A stretch of 64,000 nucleotides of DNA. It comes from DSPP01 sp964607165 (GTDB taxonomy: Bacteria; Zixibacteria; MSB-5A5; DSPP01). Shown piece by piece: positions 22,908 through 31,314 of this stretch. The translations under genes and the position numbers were made by a program. The stretch covers positions 1 through 64,000 of the forward strand of contig CAZSIT010000009.1 in NCBI GenBank assembly GCA_964607165.1, in the 5' to 3' direction. Numbering within the stretch: position 1 is the stretch's first letter; each line of letters begins with the position of its first letter. The notes beneath the pieces were generated by a model, which was not told the origin of the DNA, made no database searches, and was given only the letters and a program-made list of their open reading frames with translations.

Positions 22908-23987
22908 ATGGACTTAAAAGAGACGATTAAGTATATATTCTTCAGCATAGATATGAAAACCCGTAGAATTTCTCCGCCAAACGGAAGTGGTTTTCAAAAT
23001 ATACCCACCCTTCACCGCGGCACTTTCATAAAGCAGTACACCGGGCCGGATGAGGATTCCGGGATTATTTGCTTCAAATTTTGGGAACTGGTGGTGGCGG
23101 CGGGGTGCGTGTATCGCTGCTCCTATTGCTTTTTGCAGGCGGTTCCCTCTTTCGTTTTTGGGCATTACAACTTGATGGGGACGATTTTTTCCAACTGGAA
23201 GCAGATGATTGAAGAGGTGGAAAAATGGCTGGAGTGGCCGACCCCGAGAATGCTTTTAATTGGTGAACTGCAAGATGGGCTGGTATTCGATGGGGTCTAT
23301 AAAAAATATGCCGGTCAATCCATTACCGAGATGCTCATACCACTTTTTGCGCAACAAAAGCGCCACCGGCTGATTTTTCTTACTAAGTCGGTAATGACGC
23401 AGTTTGCCAAAAAACTCCCGCCCACCGATAGAGTGGTTTTCTCGTGGTCGGTAAATTCAGAGGAAGTAGGTAAAAAGTGGGAAATTGGGACACCGCCTCC
23501 CTCCAAGCGTTTTCAAGCGGCAAGGGAAATGAAAGAATTGGGCTGGCCGGTACGTTTTCGGCTGGATCCAATGGTTTCGTATGATGGATGGGAATCCGGC
23601 TACGCCTGGGCCATCGACCAGATTAACGCTATTGAACCGGAAATGGTAACAATCGGGGCGTTACGGGCTTCCAACACCCTGCAAGCTCATACCGCCCGGA
23701 ACGGCCGAGATGCTTCCATATTCGACAAGCTTTCCGAAAAAGACCCCAGCGGCTTCAAATATCGGCTCCCATTCGAAACGCAGGTGAAATTGTTCAAGTT
23801 TGCCGTGAGCCGTTTAGATAGAAAGAGAATAGGCGTTGCGCTTTGCAAGGAAGATATGTCGCTATGGAAAGCAATCGGCCTCAAATTCGAGGGTTGCCAC
23901 TGCCTGCTGGGGAAGAAAGACGAAATCGTTCACGAGCGCTGGAATGGCAATAAAGGTTGGAAGCAGATTTATTCTGTAAAGAAATGA
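22908..23987 (+). CDS. Radical SAM protein, spore-photoproduct-lyase-like
   Basis: A 359-residue radical SAM enzyme. The Fe-S motif C-V-Y-R-C-S-Y-C-F-L is at about residues 66-75. The layout, with an early A-A-G-C-V-Y-R-C-S-Y-C and a later conserved Cys in A-L-C-K-E-D near residue 313, is reminiscent of the SplB-like group, whose best-known member reverses the spore photoproduct in DNA; substrate here is unknown. A start at ATG 22953 (M-K-T-R-R) is also possible. The 5' end abuts a pssA gene-end copy and the 3' end lies 12 nt from the genuine pssA stop, so the gene looks like an inserted passenger. It follows the toxin-antitoxin pair. Confidence 0.7.
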   Translation: MDLKETIKYIFFSIDMKTRRISPPNGSGFQNIPTLHRGTFIKQYTGPDEDSGIICFKFWELVVAAGCVYRCSYCFLQAVPSFVFGHYNLMGTIFSNWKQMIEEVEKWLEWPTPRMLLIGELQDGLVFDGVYKKYAGQSITEMLIPLFAQQKRHRLIFLTKSVMTQFAKKLPPTDRVVFSWSVNSEEVGKKWEIGTPPPSKRFQAAREMKELGWPVRFRLDPMVSYDGWESGYAWAIDQINAIEPEMVTIGALRASNTLQAHTARNGRDASIFDKLSEKDPSGFKYRLPFETQVKLFKFAVSRLDRKRIGVALCKEDMSLWKAIGLKFEGCHCLLGKKDEIVHERWNGNKGWKQIYSVKK

Positions 23988-23999
23988 GAATTCGCTACT

Positions 24000-24782
24000 T
24001 CATTCTTTAAACTTCAAATCCGGCGGTTTCCATTCGTCTTTGATGCGCGAGCGAAACCTTATTTCTTTTTGGGCTATGCGGGCGACTTTGCCGGATTGGA
24101 AAAGCCGATAAATTTCCCGACCGATGCCAAAAACGATATAACCGGCACAGATGGGAAAAATGGTCAAACGTGGCTCGACGATGACCAGAATGGAGCAAAC
24201 AAAAATAGCCAGCCATTTTACCCGGTCGCCAAAGGTGCGGAAGCCGCGCGGCTTGCCTTCGTATTCCACGGTGGAAACCATCAAGGCCGAAAACACCACC
24301 ATCATCGTAATTACCAGTTCATTGGAGCGCATTTCCCCCCAAATTTGGTAGGTAAAAATAGTGTAGGCGGCCAAAGTGGAGCCAGCCATCGGAATCGGCA
24401 ATCCGACGAAGTGGCGTTTTTCTTCCGATTTCACCTGCACGTTAAAGCGCGCCAGCCGAAAAGCGCCGCACATCACATAAATGAAGCCGATAACAAACCC
24501 CCATTTGCCGAACTCGAAAAGCTTGAAGGAATAGAAAATTAAAGCGGGGGCTAAACCGAAGGACATCAAGTCGGCCAGCGAGTCCAGCTCAATGCCAATT
24601 TTGGTGGAGGCCTTGGAGATTCGGGCAACGGTTCCGTCCAGCCCGTCTAAAAAAGCGGCCACTAAAACAAACCAGGCGGCATGCAGGGCTTCGCCGTCAA
24701 AAGCGGATAAAACGGCCAGAAAACCAAAAAGCAGATTTCCCATCGTAAAAACCCCGGGAAATATCGGGCGGATATTGGGCAC
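24000..24782 (-). CDS. pssA: CDP-diacylglycerol-serine O-phosphatidyltransferase
   Basis: Makes phosphatidylserine from CDP-diacylglycerol and serine at the inner membrane. The 260-residue protein has the CDP-alcohol phosphotransferase motif D-G-x2-A-R-x8-G-x3-D-x3-D, seen as L-D-G-L-D-G-T-V-A-R ... G-I-E-L-D-S-L-A-D, and about seven hydrophobic segments. The start abuts the psd stop without a gap, so the two phosphatidylethanolamine-pathway genes are coupled. The 3' end has a diverged copy at 22858-22907. Confidence 0.92.
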   Translation of the reverse strand: MPNIRPIFPGVFTMGNLLFGFLAVLSAFDGEALHAAWFVLVAAFLDGLDGTVARISKASTKIGIELDSLADLMSFGLAPALIFYSFKLFEFGKWGFVIGFIYVMCGAFRLARFNVQVKSEEKRHFVGLPIPMAGSTLAAYTIFTYQIWGEMRSNELVITMMVVFSALMVSTVEYEGKPRGFRTFGDRVKWLAIFVCSILVIVEPRLTIFPICAGYIVFGIGREIYRLFQSGKVARIAQKEIRFRSRIKDEWKPPDLKFKE

Positions 24783-25472
24783 TTACTTTTTCATCTCCAT
24801 TTGCGCTTCTGTCTCGATGGTTGGAGCTAACGTTTTTGCAATTGCCACTATAGTTTCTCCCCCCACTACTTTATCGCCTATTTGAACTTTCAACTCCACC
24901 CCTTCCGGCAGGAGAACGTCAACCCGCGAGCCAAAACGAATCATTCCGAATCTTTCTCCAGCTTTAACTTCCTGTCCCAGTTTCAACCGGCAAACAATCC
25001 GCCGCGCCAGAACGCCGGCAATCTGCTTGAACAAAACTTTTCCATAAGGGGACAAAATTCCGATGGCCGTTTGCTCGTTGTCGGTCGAAGCTTTGTCCTT
25101 AAAAGCCGCCAGAAACTTTCCCGGGAAATAGGAGAGATACTCAATTTTGCCGGAAGCAGGAATGCGGTTTATATGTACATCCAACGGGGAGAGAAAGATG
25201 GAGATTTTTTGTGATTGGCTCTTTAGGAATAGCGGCTCAAGAACTTTTTCAACCGAGATGACTTTGCCATCGGCAGGGGAAACAATCAGATTTTCTCCGG
25301 TTGGAATTTGCCTTTCCGGATCGCGAAAGAAGTAGCCCAAAAAAAGAGCCAAGAGAAAAAGCAGAGCCGCGAACATCCAAAGTAAGGGTTTGCCGCTGCG
25401 GAAGGCGGCGACAAGCGCCAAAAAGGTTAAAACGGCAAAGGGAAGAACAAAGGGCCAGCCATCCTTGGCCAT
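24783..25472 (-). CDS. psd: Phosphatidylserine decarboxylase
   Basis: Converts phosphatidylserine to phosphatidylethanolamine. A 229-residue short-form proenzyme: two N-terminal membrane helices (about 8-50), then the catalytic domain with D-V-H-I-N-R and the G-S self-cleavage site (R-F-G-S-R-V-D) near residue 180, which yields the pyruvoyl cofactor. It is followed immediately by pssA and preceded by the transaldolase gene with a 1-nt gap, so it is within the truA-tal-psd-pssA unit. Confidence 0.93.
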   Translation of the reverse strand: MAKDGWPFVLPFAVLTFLALVAAFRSGKPLLWMFAALLFLLALFLGYFFRDPERQIPTGENLIVSPADGKVISVEKVLEPLFLKSQSQKISIFLSPLDVHINRIPASGKIEYLSYFPGKFLAAFKDKASTDNEQTAIGILSPYGKVLFKQIAGVLARRIVCRLKLGQEVKAGERFGMIRFGSRVDVLLPEGVELKVQIGDKVVGGETIVAIAKTLAPTIETEAQMEMKK

Positions 25473-25473
25473 T

Positions 25474-26124
25474 TCAAATCTGCTTTTTTCCTTTTTCCCA
25501 GTCGGACAAAAAGGTCTTTAAACCGACGTCGGTCAAAGGATGGCGGAAAATCTGGTCAAAGACTTTGAAGGGCATCGTGGCCACATCCGCTCCAAGCAGG
25601 GCCGAATCGACCAGGTGCAAGGGATGGCGAATGGAGGCGACTAAAACTTCGGTCTTGAATTCATACTGGTCGAAAATGATGATAATCTCTTCCACCAGCT
25701 GCATCCCTTCGTGCGAAACGTCATCCAGCCGCCCTATGAAGGGGGAAACGTAGGCGGCGCCGGCCTTGGCAGCCAAAAGTGCCTGCAACGGGGAGAAAAT
25801 CAAAGTTACGTTGGTCTTGATTCCCACAGACGTGAACTTACCGACCGCTTTAACCCCTTCCTTAATCAACGGAACTTTGACCACAATGTTATCGGCCACT
25901 TTGGCCAGCTCGGTTCCTTCCTTTATCATTCCTTCGTAATCGGTGGCTACCACCTCGGCGGAAACCGGCCCTTTGACCATTGCACAGATTTCCTTCAAAA
26001 TTTCGCGGAAGTTGGATTTCTCCTTGGCGACCAGCGAGGGATTGGTTGTGACGCCGTCCAAAACACCCAGGTCGTTTATGACTTTGATTTCTTCTAAGTT
26101 TGCGGTATCCAAAAATAGTTTCAT
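25474..26124 (-). CDS. tal: Transaldolase (short, fructose-6-phosphate-aldolase type)
   Basis: A 216-residue TIM-barrel aldolase of the MipB/TalC class. Motifs: F-L-D-T-A-N at the N-terminus, G-V-T-T-N-P-S-L at about 24-31, the Schiff-base Lys in N-I-V-V-K-V-P-L near residue 84, and S-P-F-I-G-R-L-D-D near 128. This size class includes both transaldolases of the pentose phosphate pathway and fructose-6-phosphate aldolases; the sequence alone does not settle which. It lies between truA (21 nt) and psd (1 nt), an unusual partner for phospholipid genes. Confidence 0.9.
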   Translation of the reverse strand: MKLFLDTANLEEIKVINDLGVLDGVTTNPSLVAKEKSNFREILKEICAMVKGPVSAEVVATDYEGMIKEGTELAKVADNIVVKVPLIKEGVKAVGKFTSVGIKTNVTLIFSPLQALLAAKAGAAYVSPFIGRLDDVSHEGMQLVEEIIIIFDQYEFKTEVLVASIRHPLHLVDSALLGADVATMPFKVFDQIFRHPLTDVGLKTFLSDWEKGKKQI

Positions 26125-26145
26125 ATTTTCTCCTCTAAACCGAAG

Positions 26146-26871
26146 TTAATACCCAATCCGCGTTAAAAAAAGCCCTAACGGAGGCGCCAAAGGCCCACCT
26201 TTTTTACCAGCCGGATTGTGCAAAAGCTCACGAAAAATATCCATTGGCATAAAACCCCGCGCGACCTCTACCATACTGCCGACCAGCATCCGCACCATTC
26301 CCCGCAAAAAACGGCTGGCGGTGATGTCAAAGAAAAGAAAATTCCCCTCTTTTTCCCAGCCAGCTTCGAAAACTATCGATTCGCGCTGGTCCCGTTCTTC
26401 GTTGGAACAAAACGCGGAAAAATCATGCCGGCCGGGCAATAACTCTGAACAATCCTGCAATAGGTTGAAATCCAATTCAGAATAAACCGGCCAAGAGTAC
26501 CAACGTTCCAAAGCAGTATTACCAAGATGAATCCGATATTGGTAAGACCTACTTTTGGCGGAATGACGGGCGTTAAAGTCAGCGTGCGCTTGGGAGACCT
26601 CCCGCACCACCATGTCTTTGGGCAAAACGGTATTGAGAGCTTTGTACCAGTTGATTCCGCTGGGAATTTTAGACGCGTCGAAATGCGCCACCTGCCCTTC
26701 GGCATGCACTCCGGCGTCGGTGCGTCCGGCGCCGGTTACCCGGATTTCCTCTTGAAGAATGGTTCGCAAGGCCGTCTCGATTTCCCCCTGAACGGTGCGC
26801 AGACCAGGCTGCAGCTGCCAGCCGGCAAAATCCGTCCCATCGTATTCAATCACCATTTTAAACCTGGGCAC
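26146..26871 (-). CDS. truA: tRNA pseudouridine(38-40) synthase TruA
   Basis: Converts uridines 38-40 of the tRNA anticodon stem to pseudouridine. The 241-residue protein has the catalytic aspartate in G-R-T-D-A-G-V-H at about 52-59, Y-D-G-T-D-F-A-G-W at the N-terminus and the C-terminal F-L-R-G-M-V-R-M. It is first in the minus-strand unit truA-tal-psd-pssA and is divergent from larE. The roughly 100 bp between them holds an AT-rich dyad near 26906-26930 but no clear promoter. Confidence 0.94.
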   Translation of the reverse strand: MPRFKMVIEYDGTDFAGWQLQPGLRTVQGEIETALRTILQEEIRVTGAGRTDAGVHAEGQVAHFDASKIPSGINWYKALNTVLPKDMVVREVSQAHADFNARHSAKSRSYQYRIHLGNTALERWYSWPVYSELDFNLLQDCSELLPGRHDFSAFCSNEERDQRESIVFEAGWEKEGNFLFFDITASRFLRGMVRMLVGSMVEVARGFMPMDIFRELLHNPAGKKGGPLAPPLGLFLTRIGY

Positions 26872-26974
26872 ACGGCCAAAATATCGAGAATGCCGCAGGG
26901 GAAGTCAATTGAATTGCCCCTTAGGCGACCAATAAGGCTGTCTTTTGGCTTTTCGATGTATTATCTTTTTGTCG

Positions 26975-27808
26975 ATGAATACGGCCGTAAAGTTCGATGC
27001 ACTTAAAGAAAATCTGCAAAGCTGCCGGCGAGTGTTGGTCGCTTTTTCCGGCGGGGTGGATTCCGCTTTTGTATTATGGACGGCCTCACAGGTTTTGCCC
27101 AAAAAAGATGTTTTTGCCGTGACCGCCCAGTCCGCCAGCTTGGCACCGGAGGAATTGCAGGAAGCCAAAGAGCTGGCCCAAAGTTTCGGCATAGAAAATC
27201 ACTGGGTTATTGAAACCAAAGAGCTGGAAATCGAAGGATACCGCGCCAACCAGCCTTCCCGCTGCTTCTTCTGCAAGGATGAGTTGTATTCCAAGCTTAC
27301 CGAATTGGCGCAGACACATTCGATACTGCACATTTTAGACGGTTTTAATGCCTCCGATGTTGGTGATTTTCGCCCCGGCAGAAAAGCAGGCGAAAAATGG
27401 AATATTGAAAGCCCGCTTTTTGAAGCCGGCCTTACCAAACCGGAGATACGTGAAATTGCTAAGGCGCATAATTTGAGTTTTTGGGACAAACCGCAGATGG
27501 CCTGTTTGTCTTCGCGGATTCCTTATGGGCAGGAAGTTACCGTTGAGAAACTCACCCAAGTGGCACTGGCGGAAAAGTTTTTGCACGAACTCGGATTCCG
27601 GCAGGTTCGCGTCCGCCACCATGAAAAAATCGCGCGCATTGAAGTCGAACCGGAAGAATGGAGTCGATTTTCCGATTTTGACTTACGTTCCCTTATTCAA
27701 AATCGATTGCGAGAAATTGGCTTTCTCTATGTCACCTTAGATTTGGTTGGCTATCGGACCGGAAGTTTGAACGAGGCATTAAAGAAGGGCGCCGGCAATG
27801 GCGGATGA
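26975..27808 (+). CDS. larE: LarE-like ATP-dependent sacrificial sulfur transferase
   Basis: LarE supplies sulfur for the nickel-pincer nucleotide cofactor of lactate racemase by giving up its own cysteine sulfur. The sequence (277 aa) shows the PP-loop S-G-G-V-D-S near residue 29, C-F-F-C-K-D-E-L near 92, and M-A-C-L-S-S-R-I-P-Y-G near 172-182, where the Cys matches the sacrificial position. LarB, LarC and LarA are not in the window, so the cofactor target is unknown and another sulfur-transfer role is possible. Start at ATG 26975 (M-N-T-A-V-K-F) is preferred to 26945, which adds residues absent from the family. It is followed by three small genes with overlaps or short gaps. Confidence 0.85.
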   Translation: MNTAVKFDALKENLQSCRRVLVAFSGGVDSAFVLWTASQVLPKKDVFAVTAQSASLAPEELQEAKELAQSFGIENHWVIETKELEIEGYRANQPSRCFFCKDELYSKLTELAQTHSILHILDGFNASDVGDFRPGRKAGEKWNIESPLFEAGLTKPEIREIAKAHNLSFWDKPQMACLSSRIPYGQEVTVEKLTQVALAEKFLHELGFRQVRVRHHEKIARIEVEPEEWSRFSDFDLRSLIQNRLREIGFLYVTLDLVGYRTGSLNEALKKGAGNGG

Positions 27809-28007
27809 AAAGAAAAAGCCTGCCATCAAGCTGGTAATCGGCGACCAGATTCGCGAAGTTTCCTATGAAGAGTTGGCGCTTTCGGTCAATATGGCGCAGG
27901 AGGCGTTGGTCAAGGTCCTGATTGATAAAAAAATCATCTCGCCCGATGATTTTCTGAAAGCTTTGAAAGAAGTTAGAGAAGAACGATACCGCACCGAGCC
28001 GCAGTAA
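27798..28007 (+). CDS. Small hypothetical protein (69 aa)
   Basis: A small, charged, probably soluble helical protein starting M-A-D-E-K-K-K and ending T-E-P-Q. It overlaps the larE 3' end by 11 nt in another frame, and its codon use is normal, so I take it as real. The segment V-S-Y-E-E-L-A-L-S-V-N-M-A-Q-E-A-L-V-K-V-L-I-D-K-K-I may form a short helical bundle. No family is recognised. It is probably co-translated with larE. Confidence 0.55.
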   Translation: MADEKKKPAIKLVIGDQIREVSYEELALSVNMAQEALVKVLIDKKIISPDDFLKALKEVREERYRTEPQ

Positions 28008-28016
28008 TCTTTTTTT

Positions 28017-28430
28017 ATGCTTTCCTGGCGCTGCCATCCGGCTTCTAAAAGTAAAGCCAAGGCGACCCTAGCGGTTATGGTTATATTTCTATTTGGGTTA
28101 TTTGTCTGGTGGTACACGCAAATGTCGATATTTGCGTTGCTTGCGGCCATAATTTTAACAGCTTCGCTGGGGGTTTTCTTTTTTCCTACCACCTACACTT
28201 TGACGGAAGAGACATTAACGGTGGAATTTTTGGGCGCCAAGCAGGTGAAAAGATGGGAAAATTTTGCCCGCGCCGTTCAGGAAAACAATGGCATCTTTTT
28301 GTCCCCTTTTGCCCGCAAAGGTTTCTTGGAACATTATCGGGGAGTTTTTGTGCGCTATGACGGAAATAAAGCCGAGGTCGACCGATTCATACTAAATGCC
28401 TTAGCCAAACGAGGAGCCAATGTCTCTTAA
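28017..28430 (+). CDS. Hypothetical membrane protein with two TM helices
   Basis: A 137-residue protein. Residues about 20-34 and 38-56 are hydrophobic and form a hairpin of two membrane helices; the rest (T-Y-T-L-T-E-E-T-L-T-V-E-F onward) alternates strands as in PH-like (bPH) domains of small bacterial membrane proteins. No catalytic motif is seen. It lies 9 nt after the previous gene and overlaps the next by 11 nt, so it belongs to the larE-headed unit. Confidence 0.55.
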   Translation: MLSWRCHPASKSKAKATLAVMVIFLFGLFVWWYTQMSIFALLAAIILTASLGVFFFPTTYTLTEETLTVEFLGAKQVKRWENFARAVQENNGIFLSPFARKGFLEHYRGVFVRYDGNKAEVDRFILNALAKRGANVS

Positions 28431-28857
28431 AGACGCCTTCGCTCTCCACCCCGAAGGAGAAAAACCGAAGCTGACCGAAAAGCAGTCGCAGCTTTTGGAC
28501 AAGCTGGCGCAAAAAGTGGTCGGCTACCGGATGACCGTGCCGGCGATTATGTTTCTGGAAACGGCCAAACCGCTTTCCTACATCGGCAGCCAGACGATGG
28601 TTTTCTTCGAGCCGATGGTCAAGGCGGTTTTCAACATCGCCGAGTATGACGAAATTCGGATAATGATGGAAGACCGCCGCAACGTGGAGGAACTTTTGGT
28701 GCGCATTGAACGCTTTGACCGAGAGGCGTTGGAGAAAGAAGAAAACCCCAAAAAAGAAAGACGGTTTTTGAGGTGGTTCAGGCGAAGAAAAACCACCCCC
28801 TCCAACCCAGATTCTTCGCTTCCCCTCGACGCTGCTCGGGGTAAACGCTCAGAATGA
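28420..28857 (+). CDS. Hypothetical protein (145 aa) with repeat-derived C-terminus
   Basis: Residues 1-115 are a helical, charged domain (M-S-L-K-D-A-F ... E-L-L-V-R-I-E-R-F-D) with one moderately hydrophobic helix near 35-55, followed by a basic patch R-R-F-L-R-W-F-R-R-R-K. The last 17 residues are encoded by a dispersed palindromic repeat centred on 28823-28842, so the natural end was probably lost and replaced. No known family. It is last in the larE unit. Confidence 0.55.
   Translation: MSLKDAFALHPEGEKPKLTEKQSQLLDKLAQKVVGYRMTVPAIMFLETAKPLSYIGSQTMVFFEPMVKAVFNIAEYDEIRIMMEDRRNVEELLVRIERFDREALEKEENPKKERRFLRWFRRRKTTPSNPDSSLPLDAARGKRSE
28823..28842. repeat. Dispersed palindromic repeat, copy 1
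   Basis: CCCC-TCGACGCTGCTC-GGGG: on the minus strand it reads CCCCGAGCAGCGTCGAGGGG, the same design as 44566-44584 (CCCCGAGCGCAGCCGAGGGG on the minus strand) and 58155-58175. This type, GAGC...GTCGA flanked by C and G runs, resembles short repeats I know from many genomes. Confidence 0.55.
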
Positions 28858-28885
28858 CTGGGGTTTTGTTTTTTATTTTTTTGGA

Positions 28886-28942
28886 GTAGCGGAAACCTTT
28901 AGGTTTCCATTGTTTTGTTGGAGGTCTGAAAACCTCCACTAC
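28886..28942. repeat. Twin-hairpin repeat, copy 3
   Basis: Outer GTAG (28886-28889) and CTAC (28939-28942) enclose GGAAACC-TTTA-GGTTTCC (28891-28908) and GGAGGT-CTGAAA-ACCTCC (28920-28937), linked by a segment with TTTT. Lying between convergent genes, it might also end transcription. Confidence 0.6.
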
Positions 28943-28955
28943 CAAAAGCTCTAAT

Positions 28956-30347
28956 TCAATTCTTCCATATTCTACTCAAAATCAAAGCCGTCAGCTTGGC
29001 GCGGTCAGTCAACGTATTCAAATGCACCCATTCATCCGTGGTATGAGTAGCCCCGCCAACCGGGCCCATAGCATCCAGCGTCAAACAGCCTGCTAAAGCA
29101 GCAATGGAAGCGTCCGCTCCTCCGGCAGAACCTTTAACCCCTGCTGGAACGTTAAGTAAGCGGGCTAAAGATAGAACCTCTCCCGCCCAGCGGTAACGGG
29201 CCGTATCCGGTTGCATCGGCGGGAAGTTGAATTCGAAATTCAGTTCCGTTTGAGCAGCTTCCCCCGTCCAGGGATTGCGCAAATAAACCTTTTGGCAAAT
29301 TTCCTCGACCCTTGAGCGCAAATAACTGGTATCTGCCGGGTCCAAATAGCGAAAATCGACTTCAGCTCGGGCAAAGTCAGGCACCCGGTTGGACTTTGCA
29401 AATGGCCCCAAGTCAATGACTCCAGGGCTGACCGTAATGCCGCGTTTGTAATCGGAGAGCTTGCTTAGCTCCACGAGCTTTTGTGAAAGTTCCACCAGTG
29501 CATTAATCCCCAAATAATGTTGGTTTCCGGCGTGAGCCGCCCGGCCATAGCAAGTTATGGTTGCCCCTGCCGTTCCCTTACGTGCCACCACGATGCCGCC
29601 ATATGGAACATCCCGTCCCTCTTCGAAGTTCAGGCAATAATCGGCCTTCTTCGCCTCTTCAAAAATTCTTTGCTTGGAAGTCTTCGACCCGGTTTCTTCG
29701 TCGCCGTTGAAAAAGACGGTTATGTCTTTATCCTTCAAAAGCCCGGTTTGGTTCAAGGCTTCCAATGTGAAAACAATGACCACCAACCCACCCTTCATAT
29801 CCGCCACGCCGGGACCAACAGTGGAGTCGCGGGAGGTTTCTGAAAATCGTGAGAATTTTAAAAAGTCACTTACCGGCTCAAAAACCGTATCCAAATGTCC
29901 CATCAGAAGTATTTTTTTCCCTTTTCCGGCCTTTCTCAAAATCCGATGCGGGCCGGAAGTCCGAATCTTCCTTTCGCCAGCAATTTCAACTGTATCGGCT
30001 TTGGCTGAAATGAACTCCTCTTTGAAACCCAATTTGGTTAGCCGGCCCGATAAAATTCCGCCGACGCTGTCGATGCCCGGCGCATTCCGGCTTCCGGAAT
30101 TGATTTCTACAATATTCTTCAAAAGAGCAACCATTTCCTCTTTCTGGCCATCCAAAAATTTGACCAATTCCTGCTCTTTTTTGTCCAACGTCTTGGCCGG
30201 TTTCCCTTCAACCACCTCCACTTTTGGATTCACCAAAGCCTCCACCTCCGGCAAAAAAAGAGTGGAATCAGCCGGATAAGGCGGTTGAGAAAAAGCAAAT
30301 TGAAAAGGGGAAAGCAGAAAAAGAAAAACTTTTACGGGTTTATACAC
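28956..30347 (-). CDS. Secreted M20 family metallopeptidase (carboxypeptidase G2-like)
   Basis: A 463-residue exported zinc peptidase. Signal peptide about 1-20 (ends F-A-F-S-Q). Zinc and catalytic residues are visible: G-H-L-D-T-V near 150, G-V-A-D-M-K-G-G near 183, and F-N-G-D-E-E-T-G-S near 215, with a final metal His in T-H-T-T-D-E-W-V-H. The dimerisation domain (about 245-365) is present. Relatives cleave C-terminal glutamate or dipeptides; substrate unknown. Start is GTG 30347 with no clear Shine-Dalgarno site. The twin-hairpin repeat lies just after its 3' end. Confidence 0.85.
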   Translation of the reverse strand: MYKPVKVFLFLLSPFQFAFSQPPYPADSTLFLPEVEALVNPKVEVVEGKPAKTLDKKEQELVKFLDGQKEEMVALLKNIVEINSGSRNAPGIDSVGGILSGRLTKLGFKEEFISAKADTVEIAGERKIRTSGPHRILRKAGKGKKILLMGHLDTVFEPVSDFLKFSRFSETSRDSTVGPGVADMKGGLVVIVFTLEALNQTGLLKDKDITVFFNGDEETGSKTSKQRIFEEAKKADYCLNFEEGRDVPYGGIVVARKGTAGATITCYGRAAHAGNQHYLGINALVELSQKLVELSKLSDYKRGITVSPGVIDLGPFAKSNRVPDFARAEVDFRYLDPADTSYLRSRVEEICQKVYLRNPWTGEAAQTELNFEFNFPPMQPDTARYRWAGEVLSLARLLNVPAGVKGSAGGADASIAALAGCLTLDAMGPVGGATHTTDEWVHLNTLTDRAKLTALILSRIWKN

Positions 30348-30394
30348 AGGGCAAAAATACTATTTCAAGGTTTTGACGTCAACAAATCACAAAA

Positions 30395-31147
30395 TCAGCA
30401 AGGCGGCGGAATGCCCAAAAACACCAGATTTAGCAAAATTACCACGTCAGGAGGGCCAAGCTGGTGGTCGCAGTTCATATCCGCCAGAGCTGGGTCTTCC
30501 GGCGGCAATATGCCCAGAAAAACGAGATTAAGAATTAGAACAATATCGGCGGCGGTGAGCTCCCCGTCTCCATTCAAATCCCCCTTTAACGCTTGAACTG
30601 TTTCCATCCCTTTTATAAAAGCTGGGAATATCTTTTGAATTTGAGCATTTACGAAAAATAATCGGCTGTCCAAAATTTTTCCGCTGTCGATTTCGAAAGT
30701 GCCGTATGGAAAATCAGTGTGCAGAGAGAGAGTCAAAATTGGACGCATAGGGCCGGGCAAAAGCCAATCCTCCGGAGGCAAGGCGGTCAAGATTCCAATC
30801 AAAATCGAATCCTCGCTCACCTCATCCACGCCCTCCGTATTGATGCGCCTGTTCCCCAAAGTGTCTGGGGTGGCAATCGGACCGATGAAGCGGACGGAAG
30901 AATCGTATGGAGCAATGACTCTACCCCAGGCCTCGCCGGTTGTCGAACGAATTATGAGCGGCAGGGAAATGGCCTGCAGCGTGTCCGAATTGGAAATCGA
31001 AATCGTAATGAGTATAATCTTGTTGCGTGGGTATATTCCGGAAGAAACCTTTACCGTATCACCAAAACCGAAAGCAACCGAGGGGATTATCGAAAATATC
31101 CCGGCAATTAAAATAAACCAAAACCATCTCGGTTTTTGAACTTGCAT
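30395..31147 (-). CDS. Secreted protein with C-terminal dockerin-like tag
   Basis: A 250-residue exported protein. Signal peptide about 1-27 (V-A-F-G-F-G). Residues about 28-180 are strand-rich, of cohesin or Ig-like character (D-T-V-K-V-S-S-G-I-Y and alternating hydrophobic strands), with no known enzyme motif. The last 65 residues form a two-repeat calcium-loop tag (G-D-L-N-G-D-G-E-L-T-A-A-D-I-V and D-M-N-C-D-H-Q-L-G-P-P-D-V-V) ending P-P-P-C. A GGAG site precedes ATG 31147. Function unknown; note the cohesin-like N-terminal domain as a possible partner fold for dockerins. Confidence 0.65.
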   Translation of the reverse strand: MQVQKPRWFWFILIAGIFSIIPSVAFGFGDTVKVSSGIYPRNKIILITISISNSDTLQAISLPLIIRSTTGEAWGRVIAPYDSSVRFIGPIATPDTLGNRRINTEGVDEVSEDSILIGILTALPPEDWLLPGPMRPILTLSLHTDFPYGTFEIDSGKILDSRLFFVNAQIQKIFPAFIKGMETVQALKGDLNGDGELTAADIVLILNLVFLGILPPEDPALADMNCDHQLGPPDVVILLNLVFLGIPPPC

Positions 31148-31269
31148 ACTTGCTCCAAATTCTTACGGCAACCAACCCCCTCCTTTAGCCCCCTCGGCTA
31201 TAAGAAGGTAAATAAAATTTACGGAATCACGGCAAATTATGCAACAGCCGCAAATCTAACACAAACAAA

Positions 31270-31293
31270 AGGCGCTCGCCTCTGGCGAGCGCC
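31270..31293 (-). terminator. Intrinsic terminator after the sorting-domain protein gene
   Basis: A perfect 10-bp stem GGCGCTCGCC/GGCGAGCGCC (31271-31280, 31284-31293) with a 3-nt loop is preceded on the plus strand by AAAA, giving TTTTG on the minus strand. It ends transcription of 31315-33282. The rest of the gap 31148-31314 shows no gene. Confidence 0.7.
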
Positions 31294-31314
31294 TTGCTAA
31301 TTCCGCTTCCCGGC

